Assembly (NCBI RefSeq): GCF_900166595.1 | Contig: NZ_LT745763.1 | Coordinates: 820,562-884,561 of the forward strand | Length of the DNA: 64,000 bases | From: Virgibacillus dokdonensis | Lineage (GTDB): Bacteria > Bacillota > Bacilli > Bacillales > Amphibacillaceae | Direction of reading: 5' to 3' | Shown here: positions 1 to 9,709 of the stretch, piece after piece | How the letters are laid out: every line of letters starts with the position of its first letter | Position numbering within the stretch: the stretch's first letter is position 1 | The notes under the pieces: generated by a model | What the model was told of the DNA's origin: nothing | The model's input: the letters and a program-made list of their open reading frames with translations, nothing else | Databases searched by the model: none | Translations under genes and position numbers: made by a program

Positions 1-2120
1 GTAAACAAAATGAAGCAACAGTTAATGTAGCAATGCAATTAAACGATCAACATATGCAAATGCATTTATGCAATGAATGCTTCCGTAAAATGCAAGGCCA
101 AATGATGGATGGTAATAATAACTTTTTTTCTCAATCCCCGTTTAGCAATGCTTATGGGTCATTTGCAGAATCGGGAAATGGCTCACCGAAAATGGGAACA
201 CGCACAAGACAACAGACAGGAAATCAAGGAAATGGTCTACTTGATCAGTTAGGTAAAAATCTAACAGATGAAGCAAGGGGTGGAAAGATTGACCCAGTAA
301 TCGGACGAGATAATGAAGTGAAACGGGTTATTGAAACATTGAATCGTAGAAATAAAAACAACCCTGTTTTAATTGGTGAACCAGGCGTGGGTAAAACAGC
401 TATTGCAGAAGGTTTAGCTTCAAAGATAGTAGAAGGTGACGTCCCAACCAAATTATTGAATAAAGAGATTTATTTGCTTGATGTAGCATCACTTGTTGCC
501 AATACTGGTGTACGAGGACAATTTGAGGAGCGAATGAAACAATTAATTCAGGAGCTGCAACAACGTCAAGATGTGATTCTATTTGTTGATGAAATTCATT
601 TACTAGTTGGTGCAGGAACAGCAGAAAGCTCACAAATGGATGCTGGCAACATTTTAAAACCAGCGCTTGCTAGAGGAGAGATTCAACTAGTTGGAGCAAC
701 GACACTAAAAGAATATCGTCAAATTGAAAAAGATGCAGCATTAGAACGTCGTTTACAACCAATTATCGTTGAAGAACCAACTCCGGAAGAAGCGGTGCAA
801 ATATTAAAGGGTATTAAAGATCGTTACGAAAAATTTCATGAGGTACGCTATTCTGATGAAGTTATAGTAGCTTGTGTAAACTTGTCTAAACGCTATATCC
901 AAGATCGCTACTTACCAGATAAAGCAATTGATTTAATGGATGAAGTTGGTTCTAGACTAAATTTAAATAATTCATCTAAAGATTCTGAGTCTATTTATCA
1001 TCGTTTAGAAGAAGTAAAAAAAGAAAAAGAAGCTGCGGCTGAGCGTGAAGATTATGAACGAGCAGCACACTTACGTTATCAAGAAATTCAGTTACAAAAA
1101 CAGTTGGAAAAAGCAAAAGGTGAAGAGCAAGATATAGATGTAGATGTGTCTGACATTGAGTTAATTGTCGAAGAAAAAACGGGTATTCCAGTAACGAAAC
1201 TACAAGCAGATGAACAAGAAAAGATGAAAAATCTTGCTAAACATCTAGGCGAAAAAGTTATTGGACAACAAGAAGCAGTTAATAAAGTAGCTAAAGCAAT
1301 TCGTCGTAGTAGAGCTGGTTTAAAAGCAAAAGAACGCCCAATCGGTTCGTTCCTATTTGTTGGACCAACTGGAGTAGGTAAAACAGAATTAACAAAAGTG
1401 CTAGCTGAAGAATTGTTTGGTACAAGAGATGCGCTTATTCGACTTGACATGAGTGAATACATGGAGAAACATGCTGTATCTAAAATTATTGGTTCACCTC
1501 CTGGTTATGTAGGACATGAAGAAGCCGGACAATTAACTGAAAAAGTGCGTCGTAATCCGTATTCCATCGTTTTATTAGATGAGATTGAAAAAGCGCACCC
1601 AGATGTACAAAATATGTTCTTACAAATCATGGAGGATGGTCACTTAACAGATTCTCAAGGCAGAACAGTGAGCTTTAAAGATACTGTCATTATTATGACA
1701 AGTAATGCGGGAACTGGATTTAAAACAATAAGTGTCGGCTTTAATAAAGATAAGCACGATTCCGTCTCCACGTTGGAAAGACTAAGCGACTATTTCAAAC
1801 CAGAATTTCTTAACCGTTTTGATGCGATTATTCGCTTCAATGAATTAGAAAAAGAACACCTACTAGAAATTGTTGACTTAATGCTTCAAGAGCTACATGA
1901 TACAATCGAAGAAAACAATATTTCAATTACTATTACGGACGAAGCAAAAGAAAAGCTTGTTGATGTAGGATTTGATGCAAGATTTGGTGCGCGTCCACTA
2001 CGAAGAGTGATTCAAGACAAAGTAGAAGACCAGTTAACGGATTTAATACTTGAAAATGAAAATGTAAATCATGTTCAAGTCGACGTTATAAACGACAATA
2101 TCGTAGTTAAACAAGCTTAA
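1..2120 (+). CDS. clpE: ATP-dependent Clp protease ATP-binding subunit ClpE (5' end outside window)
   Basis: AAA+ unfoldase that feeds substrates to ClpP. The reading frame is open to the first base of the window. The in-frame residues before the first ATG (position 33) read [10 protein letters not shown], which fits the N-terminal zinc finger; its second CxxC knuckle is visible as CNEC. About 6-8 residues with the first knuckle are missing. In order: zinc finger, Gly/Asn-rich linker, AAA-1 (Walker A GEPGVGKT, Walker B ILFVDEIH), a UVR-like coiled segment around residues 320-355, AAA-2 (Walker A GPTGVGKT, Walker [12 protein letters not shown]) and the ClpB D2-small C-terminal domain. The zinc finger plus UVR segment and about 700 residues in total separate ClpE from ClpC. 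A strong terminator follows. The promoter is outside the window, so regulation cannot be judged. Confidence 0.95.
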   Translation, partial: KQNEATVNVAMQLNDQHMQMHLCNECFRKMQGQMMDGNNNFFSQSPFSNAYGSFAESGNGSPKMGTRTRQQTGNQGNGLLDQLGKNLTDEARGGKIDPVIGRDNEVKRVIETLNRRNKNNPVLIGEPGVGKTAIAEGLASKIVEGDVPTKLLNKEIYLLDVASLVANTGVRGQFEERMKQLIQELQQRQDVILFVDEIHLLVGAGTAESSQMDAGNILKPALARGEIQLVGATTLKEYRQIEKDAALERRLQPIIVEEPTPEEAVQILKGIKDRYEKFHEVRYSDEVIVACVNLSKRYIQDRYLPDKAIDLMDEVGSRLNLNNSSKDSESIYHRLEEVKKEKEAAAEREDYERAAHLRYQEIQLQKQLEKAKGEEQDIDVDVSDIELIVEEKTGIPVTKLQADEQEKMKNLAKHLGEKVIGQQEAVNKVAKAIRRSRAGLKAKERPIGSFLFVGPTGVGKTELTKVLAEELFGTRDALIRLDMSEYMEKHAVSKIIGSPPGYVGHEEAGQLTEKVRRNPYSIVLLDEIEKAHPDVQNMFLQIMEDGHLTDSQGRTVSFKDTVIIMTSNAGTGFKTISVGFNKDKHDSVSTLERLSDYFKPEFLNRFDAIIRFNELEKEHLLEIVDLMLQELHDTIEENNISITITDEAKEKLVDVGFDARFGARPLRRVIQDKVEDQLTDLILENENVNHVQVDVINDNIVVKQA

Positions 2121-2131
2121 AAATTATAATG

Positions 2132-2173
2132 AAAAGCTACTGAGCACGAAGAAGTGTTCAGTAGCTTTTTTTT
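2132..2173 (+). terminator. Rho-independent terminator of clpE
   Basis: Arms AGCTACTGA.CAC and GTGTTCAGTAGCT enclose a 6-nt loop and are followed by eight T. It lies 12 nt after the clpE stop codon. Confidence 0.9.
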
Positions 2174-2175
2174 AG

Positions 2176-2250
2176 GACTATAGGAAAGCAATTTAGATTT
2201 TATCGTATAAGAAAAACCATTAAGAGTTGGTGAAAGCCTTCGTTTTTCTA
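2176..2250 (+). repeat. Dispersed intergenic repeat family A, copy 1
   Basis: This copy starts ACTATAGGAAAGCA, has a central TATCGTATAAGAAAAACC and ends CGTTTTTCTA. The same blocks recur downstream of other genes (copies near 16.6, 17.4, 18.2, 20.2, 29.5, 30.3 and 32.1 kb). The AGAAAAAC block and the terminal GTTTTTCT can pair as a stem. Confidence 0.7.
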
Positions 2251-2451
2251 GTGAAAAATCTTATAAGGTAAGTCAATGATGGAAGACCCACTTCATACTT
2301 TTGTCTATAAGGAAAACAACCGTTCAATTTACACTAGTCTAAGGGTAACAATAAGTACATCCAAAAAATGACTGTTTGTATCGTTCATAAATACGCCCTG
2401 TTTGCAAGAGAATAAACAGTATACTCCAAAATGCAAAGGGTGCAGTTTCTT

Positions 2452-3324
2452 ATGTACAAAAGACAGCATATTTCTATAATAATTCTCACTATATTTATTA
2501 CTTTTATTCCTTTTCAATCTGTACATAGTGATAATGCTGCAAAGGATATGCAAGTTCATTTTATTAATGTCGGTCAAGGTGACAGTATATATATTCGAAC
2601 CCCGAGTAGTAAACATATTTTAATCGATGGCGGACCGCCAAAATATGGTAAAAAGGTAGTCAATTACTTAAAGCAGCAAGGTGTAAAAAAATTAGATTTA
2701 GTAGTAGCGACACATCCAGACATAGATCATATTGGCGGGCTCGTCACCGTAATGAAGCAATTGGAAATAAAAAAGATGTTAGATTCCGGTAAGCTGCATA
2801 CAACGAAAAGGTATTCCAAATATATTCAGGAGCTTGTAAAACAGGAAATTCCTATATCAATTGCAAAAATGGACGAAGAAATAGAGCTTGATCCATCATT
2901 AAATATTCAAGTACTCAATACGTATCAACCATCTAGGACGAATAATCAATCTTCTATCGTTTTACAAGTATCGTATAAACAAGTTGATTTTTTATTTATG
3001 GGGGATGTAGAAATGAAACAAGAAAAAGATATTCGAAAAAAAGTCGATGCATCAGTCGAAATATTGAAAGTCGCACATCATGGATCGAAAACAAGTTCCT
3101 CGCTCTCGTTTTTGCAATCCATCCAGCCGAATATAGCTATTTTAACGTATCACAAGAATAACCGTTATGGGCATCCAGTTGAAAGAGTGATTCATCATTT
3201 ATATAAAGTAGGAGCTTCCATATATTCAACTGGAGCGTTAGGGCATCTAGTAATTCGTACAGATGGGACAACCTATATGGTCGAGCCGGAAAAAGAACCT
3301 TATGATGCTTTATATGCCAGTTAA
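2452..3324 (+). CDS. Secreted ComEC/Rec2-like metallo-beta-lactamase-fold hydrolase
   Basis: A 290-residue protein with an N-terminal signal peptide or anchor (KRQ followed by about 17 hydrophobic residues ending near VHS), then an MBL fold. Metal motifs are visible: THPDIDHIGG (HxxxDH type), FMGDVE, and VAHHGSKTS followed by GHP. This is the stand-alone version of the C-terminal domain of the DNA-uptake channel ComEC; family members are extracellular nucleases or phosphodiesterases, but the substrate here is unknown. The start at 2452 is preferred over ATG 2431 because AAAGGGTG precedes it and the hydrophobic leader then begins at once. It appears to be monocistronic. Confidence 0.85.
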   Translation: MYKRQHISIIILTIFITFIPFQSVHSDNAAKDMQVHFINVGQGDSIYIRTPSSKHILIDGGPPKYGKKVVNYLKQQGVKKLDLVVATHPDIDHIGGLVTVMKQLEIKKMLDSGKLHTTKRYSKYIQELVKQEIPISIAKMDEEIELDPSLNIQVLNTYQPSRTNNQSSIVLQVSYKQVDFLFMGDVEMKQEKDIRKKVDASVEILKVAHHGSKTSSSLSFLQSIQPNIAILTYHKNNRYGHPVERVIHHLYKVGASIYSTGALGHLVIRTDGTTYMVEPEKEPYDALYAS

Positions 3325-3389
3325 TTATTTACAAAAATATACAAAAGTGATATCATTATAATATAAAAATGATAGGTAGGTGCAGGCAC

Positions 3390-4235
3390 ATGAAGGAGAA
3401 ACCAGCTTGGACGTTTAATGGGTATGCGGGAGTTTTAATTATTGCATTTTTGTTGGCGGGTACGGTATTTAGCTTTTTAGAACAACAATTTATTATTGGA
3501 ATTCTTTGTGTCATCGTAGCTGTTACTTTAGGAAGTGGAATTACTTTAATCCAGCCAAACCAGTCTGCAGTTGTCATGTTTTTAGGGAAGTACATGGGAA
3601 GTATTCGGAAGGAAGGAATTGTGATAACAGTCCCTTTCTCTGTTCGAAAAATGATTTCGCTTCGTGTGCGAAATTTTAATAGTAATCGCTTAAAGGTTAA
3701 TGATGTTAACGGAAATCCAATTGAGATTGCTGCGGTTATTGTTTTCAAAGTCATTGATAGTGCAAAAGCCGTATTTGATGTGGATCAGTATGAACAATTT
3801 GTAGAAATTCAAAGCGAGACGGCAATTCGTGCGGTAGCTACCAAATATCCTTATGATTCTTTTTCAGACGCGGAACTATCCCTTCGTGGAAATGCGGAAG
3901 AGGTATCGAATGAACTGCGTGTTGAATTACAAGAGCGTTTGAAGGTAGCAGGTGTAGAAGTAATTGAAACACGGTTAACCCATTTAGCTTATTCTACGGA
4001 AATCGCTCAAGCAATGCTCCAACGTCAACAAGCAAGTGCGATTATTGCAGCAAGAAAACAAATTGTGGAAGGAGCCGTAGGGATGGTGCAGGATGCCATT
4101 ACGCAATTAGAGCAAGACGGCGCAGTAGAACTTGATGATGAGCGTCGTGTGGCCATGGCCAATAATTTACTCGTATCCATTGTTGCTGATCAAGGCACGC
4201 AACCTGTTATAAACACAGGATCCCTATACCAGTAA
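3390..4235 (+). CDS. SPFH/band-7 domain membrane protein
   Basis: A 281-residue protein with two hydrophobic segments near the N terminus (about residues 8-25 and 30-48), followed by a band-7/stomatin domain ([25 protein letters not shown] is diagnostic in pattern) and a C-terminal amphipathic helical region rich in [29 protein letters not shown] proteins scaffold membrane microdomains. It is shorter than FloT and has a different N terminus. The start at 3390 is chosen because TAGGTAGGTG lies 7-15 nt upstream; the ATG at 3369 has no ribosome site. A small DNA-binding-like gene follows 16 nt later and is probably co-transcribed. Confidence 0.85.
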   Translation: MKEKPAWTFNGYAGVLIIAFLLAGTVFSFLEQQFIIGILCVIVAVTLGSGITLIQPNQSAVVMFLGKYMGSIRKEGIVITVPFSVRKMISLRVRNFNSNRLKVNDVNGNPIEIAAVIVFKVIDSAKAVFDVDQYEQFVEIQSETAIRAVATKYPYDSFSDAELSLRGNAEEVSNELRVELQERLKVAGVEVIETRLTHLAYSTEIAQAMLQRQQASAIIAARKQIVEGAVGMVQDAITQLEQDGAVELDDERRVAMANNLLVSIVADQGTQPVINTGSLYQ

Positions 4236-4251
4236 TAAAAAGAGGGGTTTT

Positions 4252-4431
4252 ATGGCAAAAAAGAAAAGCTTTCCGTTACGGATTGACCCAAAGTTGTATG
4301 AGATATTGCAAGTTTGGGCTAAAGATGAATTTCGCAGTGTAAATAGTCATGTAGAATTTCTGTTACGAGAAGCAATTAAAAAAGCGGGTAGACTACCAAA
4401 AAGTGATGATAAAAAAATAGGGGAAGATTAG
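4252..4431 (+). CDS. Small Arc/ribbon-helix-helix-like protein
   Basis: A 59-residue basic protein starting MAKKKSFPLRIDPKLYEILQ, with SVNSHVEFLLREAIKKAGR after it. This is the beta-strand plus two-helix pattern of ribbon-helix-helix proteins (Arc, CopG, antitoxin types). The ribosome site AGAGGGG is 5-6 nt before ATG. It follows the SPFH gene closely and is ended by a strong terminator, so the two form a bicistron. A DNA-binding role is inferred from the fold pattern only. No toxin gene is adjacent. Confidence 0.75.
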   Translation: MAKKKSFPLRIDPKLYEILQVWAKDEFRSVNSHVEFLLREAIKKAGRLPKSDDKKIGED

Positions 4432-4435
4432 TTGT

Positions 4436-4478
4436 AAAGCTTGCAAGAAGCCAAGATGGCATTCTGCAAGCTTTTTTG
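4436..4478 (+). terminator. Terminator of the SPFH-RHH bicistron
   Basis: AAAGCTTGCA and TGCAAGCTT arms with a T6 tail, immediately after the 59-residue gene. Confidence 0.85.
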
Positions 4479-4648
4479 TATTTATTTTATGTAATGAGTC
4501 ACATTCCAGATAAACTTTTCCATAGTTATCCCGAACATATAGCTTGTGTGTTTATAAAACAATCATTGTATAAAAAATAGCAAAAGTGTTTGATAAATAG
4601 CGCTCTGAAAATATGTCGAGAAAAACTTGATACATATGCTAAAAAAGG

Positions 4649-4698
4649 TTGACGAGTGAGCTGTTTTGTTATATGGTTAGTTACATAAGTAATTAACC
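4649..4698 (+). promoter_or_regulatory. Promoter and GntR operator of the ytrA-type operon
   Basis: A possible -35 TTGACG (4649-4654) and weak -10 TATGGT (4672-4677) are spaced by 17 bp. Overlapping and just downstream is a near-perfect palindrome: GGTTAGTTAC, ATAA, GTAATTAACC (4675-4698; one mismatch between arms). It lies directly before the GntR gene, as expected for autorepression by a YtrA-family regulator. Confidence 0.65.
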
Positions 4699-4713
4699 AA
4701 TGAAGGTGATGAG

Positions 4714-5082
4714 ATGAAGCCTAAATTAGATGAAAGCAAACCGATCTTCTTGCAAATTAAAGAGCAGTTGGAAGATTCGATTATAACTGGTGCTTTAAAT
4801 CCTGGCGAACGAGTACCATCGACAAATGAATTTGCCAGTTACTATAAGATAAATCCGGCAACGGCTGCAAAAGGAATTAATGAACTCGTTGATGAGTCCA
4901 TTTTGTATAAGCGAAGGGGTGTAGGTATGTTTGTAACGGATGATGCAAAGCAATTATTAATTGATAAGCGAAAGCAATCCTTTTACAAAAATTATGTATT
5001 ACCGTTAAAAAGTGAAGCAAAGAAACTGCATATTAGTCAATCAGAGTTGGAAAAAATGGTAGAAAGGTTGGATGAAGAATGA
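4714..5082 (+). CDS. YtrA-type GntR family transcriptional regulator
   Basis: A 122-residue protein with an N-terminal winged HTH (residues about 10-75: FLQIKEQLEDSIITGALNPG, then VPSTNEFASYYKINPATAAKG) and a short helical dimerisation tail, the YtrA subfamily layout with no effector domain. Ribosome site AAGGTGATGAG. It overlaps the ABC ATPase gene by 4 nt (ATGA), so expression is coupled. Family members repress their own ABC-transporter operon and respond to cell-envelope stress. The palindrome at 4675-4698 is the likely operator. Confidence 0.92.
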   Translation: MKPKLDESKPIFLQIKEQLEDSIITGALNPGERVPSTNEFASYYKINPATAAKGINELVDESILYKRRGVGMFVTDDAKQLLIDKRKQSFYKNYVLPLKSEAKKLHISQSELEKMVERLDEE

Positions 5083-5954
5083 AAATTGAAGTTCGCCAGT
5101 TGACAAAGCAGTATAAGAACAAGTTTGCTTTAAACCATGTTTCCTTCACCTTAGAAGAACCGAAAATTTACGGATTGTTAGGAAGAAATGGCGCTGGAAA
5201 AACAACGTTTATGGATATGCTAGCGGGAAATATTTTGCCAACAAAGGGCGATATTTTCGTGAATGGAGAGAGACCTTTTGATAATCGACATGTACAGGAA
5301 AATGTTTGTTTGATTAAAGAAGGAAATAACTTCAAAAAAGAGTGGAAAGTGATAGAGGTAATTCGACTTTATTCATTTTTCTATCCAAAGTTTGATCAAC
5401 AGTTAGCGAAACAGTTATTAAAAACATATAACTTGAATCCAAATGCAAAAGTAAAGACACTCTCCAAAGGAATGGAATCCGCACTCGGTATAACAGTTGG
5501 ATTAGCTAGCAAGACGCCAATTACGATCTTTGATGAGCCTTATATTGGGTTGGACGCTGCAGCGCGAAAACAATTTTATGATGTCATGTTACAAGAGTAT
5601 GAAAATGAAAAACGAATGATTATTTTTTCCACGCACTTAATTGATGAAGTGAGTCTTATGTTTGAAGAAGTGCTTATATTACAACAAGGGAAATTGGTAT
5701 TGCAAAAATCCGCAGAAGCATTACGCCAGCAAACGATTTCTGTAACCGGACGACAAGAACAAGTACAGACGTTTATAAAAAATAAACAATTAATTAGTAA
5801 GAAGGAATTTATGGGTACGATGACAGCTTATGTATTTGCAGATAGGCAAGAAGCAAAAGAAGAAGGGCTGGAAGTCGAAAGTATTTCAACGCAAGACTTA
5901 ATGATACAGTTAACAGAAAAAGAAAGAGAGGATCGCCATGAAGCAATCAGTTAA
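5079..5954 (+). CDS. ABC transporter ATP-binding protein (YtrB-like)
   Basis: A 291-residue ATPase: Walker A LLGRNGAGKTT (about residue 33), signature LSKGMESA, Walker B ITIFDEPYIGLD, switch His in FSTHLIDE. The C-terminal ~80 residues resemble the extension seen in ABC-2-type exporter ATPases. Translationally coupled to the GntR gene upstream and overlapping the permease gene by 17 nt. Together the three genes form a GntR-regulated exporter; the substrate is unknown. Confidence 0.93.
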   Translation: MKIEVRQLTKQYKNKFALNHVSFTLEEPKIYGLLGRNGAGKTTFMDMLAGNILPTKGDIFVNGERPFDNRHVQENVCLIKEGNNFKKEWKVIEVIRLYSFFYPKFDQQLAKQLLKTYNLNPNAKVKTLSKGMESALGITVGLASKTPITIFDEPYIGLDAAARKQFYDVMLQEYENEKRMIIFSTHLIDEVSLMFEEVLILQQGKLVLQKSAEALRQQTISVTGRQEQVQTFIKNKQLISKKEFMGTMTAYVFADRQEAKEEGLEVESISTQDLMIQLTEKEREDRHEAIS

Positions 5955-6639
5955 AGGGATAATTTATTTTTTGTTAGTCGAAATACGTAGGTCATTAATC
6001 ATTTTTTGGACCATTTTATTTACTATTTTACTTGTTTCACTCGCTTTTTCTTATTGGCTATCACAAATAGAAGAAGGCCCTTTTACTTTTAGTTTAACAG
6101 GTCCTATCTATGTGTTCTTTAGTGTTTGGGGATTTATTTGTATTAAAGAAATTATTCCTTTTTCTATTAAGCTTGGCGCTACTCGGAAGCAAATATGGAG
6201 TACCATCGGTCTATTTTTTCTTAGTTTAGCAATGATCAAAGCCGTATTTGTTCAATTTTTACGAGAAGCGATATGGATATTCAACGATTGGGTTGGCATT
6301 GATGTTTTTAGGTTTTTGCACCCTGTTCATTTTCTTACCGATAACTGGTATAGCCGTATGGTCATAGATGTTGCTATTTTTTCCTTTCTCTTTGTAATAT
6401 CCTATATTATTGGCTCTGTATTCTATAAGTACGGGCTCATTGGCGGTGGAGGTTTGTTAGGGTTTATTTTACTTGTTTTACTAATGACAATTGCCACAGG
6501 GGACTTTGCTCCATTTGTACGAGAAATGATAGCGAATATGAGTCTTACTTTTTATATACAATTGTTTGCAGTGAGCGTAGTGCTTTACCTGTGTTCTTTC
6601 TTACTCATCCGTCGAATGACAACGATAAAAGTCCAATAA
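5938..6639 (+). CDS. ABC-type transporter permease, ABC-2-like membrane protein
   Basis: A 233-residue hydrophobic protein with about six predicted membrane segments (e.g. residues 18-40, 55-70, 95-110, 135-160, 170-190, 205-225). It partners the ATPase encoded just upstream (17-nt overlap). There is no recognisable periplasmic or substrate-binding domain. It ends at a strong bidirectional terminator shared with the convergent yxlG-like gene. Confidence 0.85.
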   Translation: MKQSVKGIIYFLLVEIRRSLIIFWTILFTILLVSLAFSYWLSQIEEGPFTFSLTGPIYVFFSVWGFICIKEIIPFSIKLGATRKQIWSTIGLFFLSLAMIKAVFVQFLREAIWIFNDWVGIDVFRFLHPVHFLTDNWYSRMVIDVAIFSFLFVISYIIGSVFYKYGLIGGGGLLGFILLVLLMTIATGDFAPFVREMIANMSLTFYIQLFAVSVVLYLCSFLLIRRMTTIKVQ

Positions 6640-6654
6640 TCTTTAATCTTTAGC

Positions 6655-6702
6655 TTACCCTATCCACATGCTTTGTTAGTTTGAAGCAAATGGATAGGGT
6701 AA
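6655..6702. terminator. Bidirectional terminator between convergent ABC operons
   Basis: Perfect arms TTACCCTATCCA and TGGATAGGGTAA around a 24-nt loop that itself contains GCTTTG/GAAGC pairing. It is flanked by A/T-rich sequence on both sides and sits between two converging genes. Confidence 0.8.
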
Positions 6703-6711
6703 CGATTTATT

Positions 6712-7491
6712 TTATTGGTTTCGACGAATAAAAGTCCGGTTAAAACGATAGAAGGATGCTAGTAGTATAAGCGCAATGAGCACGATACTTATAATCGTTG
6801 TATACATCAATTCAGAAGATACGTCGCCGGTAACAAGGAGTTCTTGAATATACACGGATAAATTAGTTGGACTCCATGCTAAACGGGTTCCTAGTAAGCT
6901 TGTTACAAGACTGATAACAGCTGTTGTCCCAATGGTTGCAAAAGCGACTATGCCAGGTGATTGTGTTACCGTATTAAAGAAAATGGAAACGGTGCAAACA
7001 AGCAGCAACCATAGCCCGTAGTAAAAAATGACAGCGAGCAACATAGAGAAAGTGATTTCCCCATAAAGTATGTTCGTATAATACCAGCTCGCCGTCATAC
7101 CAATAATAAAAGCAGCGAAGACGAGTAAAAGGAGGGAAAGCCACTTCGCAAGCACAAATTTGGTATATGACACAGGTTTGACAAGGACAAGCTCTATAAC
7201 TCCGCTTTTTCGCTCACCACTAATGATACCCATGGATAAGAGGACAATAACTAGAACACCTAACGTAGAATATTGGCTTACACTCATCATGATTGCATCA
7301 GCTGGTGAAAACGTAGGTAACTCAATTACTGCACCATCTCCTAAACCACCAACCGATTCTAATATTTCTGGAAGGTAATAATTCGTTATCGGGTCCATAA
7401 TAGCTAATAGAATAAAAACGAGCGGTACCCATATCCACTTTTTATTACGCCAATTTTCCAAAACTTCTTTTTTAAAAAGTACTTTCATCAT
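6712..7491 (-). CDS. yxlG: ABC transporter permease, YxlG-like
   Basis: A 259-residue ABC-2 permease with six membrane segments; KKEVLENWRNKKWIW at the N terminus and GIISGERKSGVIELVLVKPVSYTKFVLAKW are typical of NosY/YxlG exporters. Length equals that of B. subtilis YxlG. It overlaps the ATPase gene by 4 nt. In B. subtilis yxlEFG lie in the sigY operon and affect SigY activity; here no sigma factor gene is adjacent, and a GntR gene plus a DUF1648-like gene head the operon. The symbol is by similarity and order. Confidence 0.82.
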   Translation of the reverse strand: MMKVLFKKEVLENWRNKKWIWVPLVFILLAIMDPITNYYLPEILESVGGLGDGAVIELPTFSPADAIMMSVSQYSTLGVLVIVLLSMGIISGERKSGVIELVLVKPVSYTKFVLAKWLSLLLLVFAAFIIGMTASWYYTNILYGEITFSMLLAVIFYYGLWLLLVCTVSIFFNTVTQSPGIVAFATIGTTAVISLVTSLLGTRLAWSPTNLSVYIQELLVTGDVSSELMYTTIISIVLIALILLASFYRFNRTFIRRNQ

Positions 7492-8396
7492 ATATTGTTC
7501 ACCGCCTTCATAAACATCTCTTCTAGTGTAGCTTGCTCAAGTTTAAATGCCAATAAAGGCCACTTTTCATCCACGGCTTGTTGCAATATTTCTTGTCTTG
7601 CTGTTTCTATATTATTAGCAATCACTTGTACGGTGTCTTTTTCTAGTAATGTGCTTTTAACATGATGAAGAGCTGCTACTTTCTTTTGATAAAATGCTTG
7701 ATTTTCCGAGAATTGTAACGTTATTTTTGTCGTTTGATATTTTTGACGTAAGTCCTTCATTTTTCCTGATTCAATCATTTCTCCCTTACGTAATAAAATT
7801 AATTCATCACTAATTTCATCCGCATCACTTAAAATATGGGTGGAGAATAATACGGTCATTTCTGTTTTTAGCTGATCCAGTAACGTAAGCACTTCTCTAC
7901 GTCCGATCGGATCAAGGGATGATACAGGTTCGTCGAGCATGAGTAGCTTCGGTTGATGGATAATGGCTTGGGCAATGCCGAGACGTTGCTTCATACCACC
8001 TGAATAATTGCCAATTCGTTTGTTTTTTGCTTCAGCAATCCCTGTTATATCAAGTAGTTCCGCACTTCTTTTACGTGATGCGGTCTTGGTTAGACCACCC
8101 AGCTGTCCGCTATAGACGAGAAATTCACTTCCTGTCATCCATGAATAAAATACAGGATGCTGTGGTAAGTAACCAATAAGCGTTCGCCTATCGATACTTT
8201 TATGCTTGTCAAAAATGATTTCCCCAGACGTAGGTTGTAAGAGACCAGCAATCATTTGCAGTGTCGTCGTTTTTCCGGCACCATTTGGACCAATTAATGC
8301 AATACATTGATGTGGAGTGAATTGGTATGCCAAATCTTGTACCGCATATGTGTTGTTAAACTGCTTTGATAAATGAGAAATAGTTAAAATCGTCAT
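7488..8396 (-). CDS. yxlF: ABC transporter ATP-binding protein, YxlF-like
   Basis: A 302-residue ATPase: Walker A IGPNGAGKTTT, Q-loop region YLPQHPVFYSWMTG, signature YSGGMKQRLG, Walker B LLMLDEPVSSLDP, switch His STHIL. It directly follows the PLDc_N-type small membrane protein (stop and start adjoin) and overlaps the permease. The substrate is unknown; the E-F-G arrangement is the reason for the name. Confidence 0.9.
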   Translation of the reverse strand: MTILTISHLSKQFNNTYAVQDLAYQFTPHQCIALIGPNGAGKTTTLQMIAGLLQPTSGEIIFDKHKSIDRRTLIGYLPQHPVFYSWMTGSEFLVYSGQLGGLTKTASRKRSAELLDITGIAEAKNKRIGNYSGGMKQRLGIAQAIIHQPKLLMLDEPVSSLDPIGRREVLTLLDQLKTEMTVLFSTHILSDADEISDELILLRKGEMIESGKMKDLRQKYQTTKITLQFSENQAFYQKKVAALHHVKSTLLEKDTVQVIANNIETARQEILQQAVDEKWPLLAFKLEQATLEEMFMKAVNNI

Positions 8397-8600
8397 TTAT
8401 TGGTGTCTCCTTCCGAATAGAAAATATAAAATAGGACCAATTATATTAAGAAAAATGATGATAATGAGCCATAACCATTTAGGACCATTTGTATTTTTGA
8501 CTTTTGCCCAATCAATGAGTGCAACAATCACTAATATAAGTTGAATAATGATAATCGGTGCTACGATAGCCCAGTTAATAGAATGTAAGATATCTTCCAT
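8397..8600 (-). CDS. yxlE: Small PLDc_N-type membrane protein, YxlE-like
   Basis: A 67-residue protein with two membrane helices; the second half GPKWLWLIIIIFLNIIGPI followed by YFLFGRR is the phospholipase-D-nuclease N-terminal (PLDc_N) signature. The start at 8600 is chosen over the upstream in-frame start because AAAGGAGAG stands just before it, and the longer version would read into the preceding gene. In B. subtilis the YxlE homologue acts negatively on SigY; here that target is not in view. Confidence 0.85.
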   Translation of the reverse strand: MEDILHSINWAIVAPIIIIQLILVIVALIDWAKVKNTNGPKWLWLIIIIFLNIIGPILYFLFGRRHQ

Positions 8601-8614
8601 TACCCATCTCTCCT

Positions 8615-9709
8615 TTAACGAGTTAGCAAAATAATACTGAGCGTAAGCAGTGAAAATGCGAATAGTATTCCCCAAGATTTAGGGTTTGCCCAATTAAACG
8701 CCCAACCAATTCCAAAACGTTTTTCTAAAAAAATCGACGGATCCTGTTTATTAACATAAAATACGCCTAGTTTCCAATAGCGGTCATTGTCACGATCAAT
8801 GATTTTATCGTTTCCCTCATCCGCTATTTTTACCCTACTACCACCTTGACCAGTAGAAAAGGCTAAATAGATAACGCCAACTAACAGAAGCCCATGAATA
8901 ATGACAGATGTGACAGTAAATACATGGTTACCTTTAGGGAGAAGCAAAATAAATTGTGCTACAGAGAGCCATATCGTGAGCAATATACTGCTAGCGATCA
9001 TATACAGTGACCACCGTCTCCGAAAAATGACATTTTGTTGTAAAGATCTATCTGGATTTTCCGAACTAATTTGTTGCTTTACCTTTCCAATGAGAATATT
9101 GACTGCGAAGAATAAACCTATTAGAAATAGCTGGGTTAACGGTAAAGCGAATACGGATAAATAAGATTTGGATACAAAATTTGTCGCTTCACCAAGAAAA
9201 TCAAAGTTAGTCGGCAATTGATCTGGAAATTGGTCATACCATATATATGTTAGTGTGGTGGTGATTAGGAAAATTAGAAATGGTATGATAAACCATTTAT
9301 TAGAGAACTTTAGTTGCTGCGTACGAAACTTTGTGTGAACCATTACTTTTTCTGTTTTATCGTCCCACCATGTAGCGGCTTTTTTCCGTTGCTTCATTAT
9401 CCTGTGAAAATAAAGATAAATAAAGAATTCAATGATCATATAGCCAAAAATGAGAAAGGTGAGAAATACGCCTCCTCTTTTATCTTCCATGATCGATTCG
9501 GGCGAAACTAATACAATTCCAAACACAACGATGCTTACAACTACTGTAAGTAAAGCGTATTTTCTTCGTAATTGTTTCATTTCTGAGGTTGCATATATTT
9601 CTTCAGGGATGGACACACCAAAGCTTTCTGTTTTCCTAGTCAAATAAGGTATGAAAATGAAAAAAAGTGCTAGTGGAATAAATGTGATAGCTAAACTAAA
9701 AGTGTTCAT
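8615..9709 (-). CDS. DUF1648/DUF5808-type multi-span membrane protein
   Basis: A 364-residue integral membrane protein with about eight hydrophobic segments. The central stretch WYDQFPDQLPTNFDFLG matches the DUF1648 motif (proteins that include SdpI-like immunity and signalling proteins). The C terminus, with DNDRYWKLGVFYVNKQDPS and the WAFNWANPKSWG segment, matches the DUF5808 pattern. It is encoded between a GntR regulator (4-nt overlap) and the yxlEFG-like genes, so it belongs to the same operon. Function is unknown; a role in envelope-stress sensing or immunity is inference. Confidence 0.82.
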   Translation of the reverse strand: MNTFSLAITFIPLALFFIFIPYLTRKTESFGVSIPEEIYATSEMKQLRRKYALLTVVVSIVVFGIVLVSPESIMEDKRGGVFLTFLIFGYMIIEFFIYLYFHRIMKQRKKAATWWDDKTEKVMVHTKFRTQQLKFSNKWFIIPFLIFLITTTLTYIWYDQFPDQLPTNFDFLGEATNFVSKSYLSVFALPLTQLFLIGLFFAVNILIGKVKQQISSENPDRSLQQNVIFRRRWSLYMIASSILLTIWLSVAQFILLLPKGNHVFTVTSVIIHGLLLVGVIYLAFSTGQGGSRVKIADEGNDKIIDRDNDRYWKLGVFYVNKQDPSIFLEKRFGIGWAFNWANPKSWGILFAFSLLTLSIILLTR

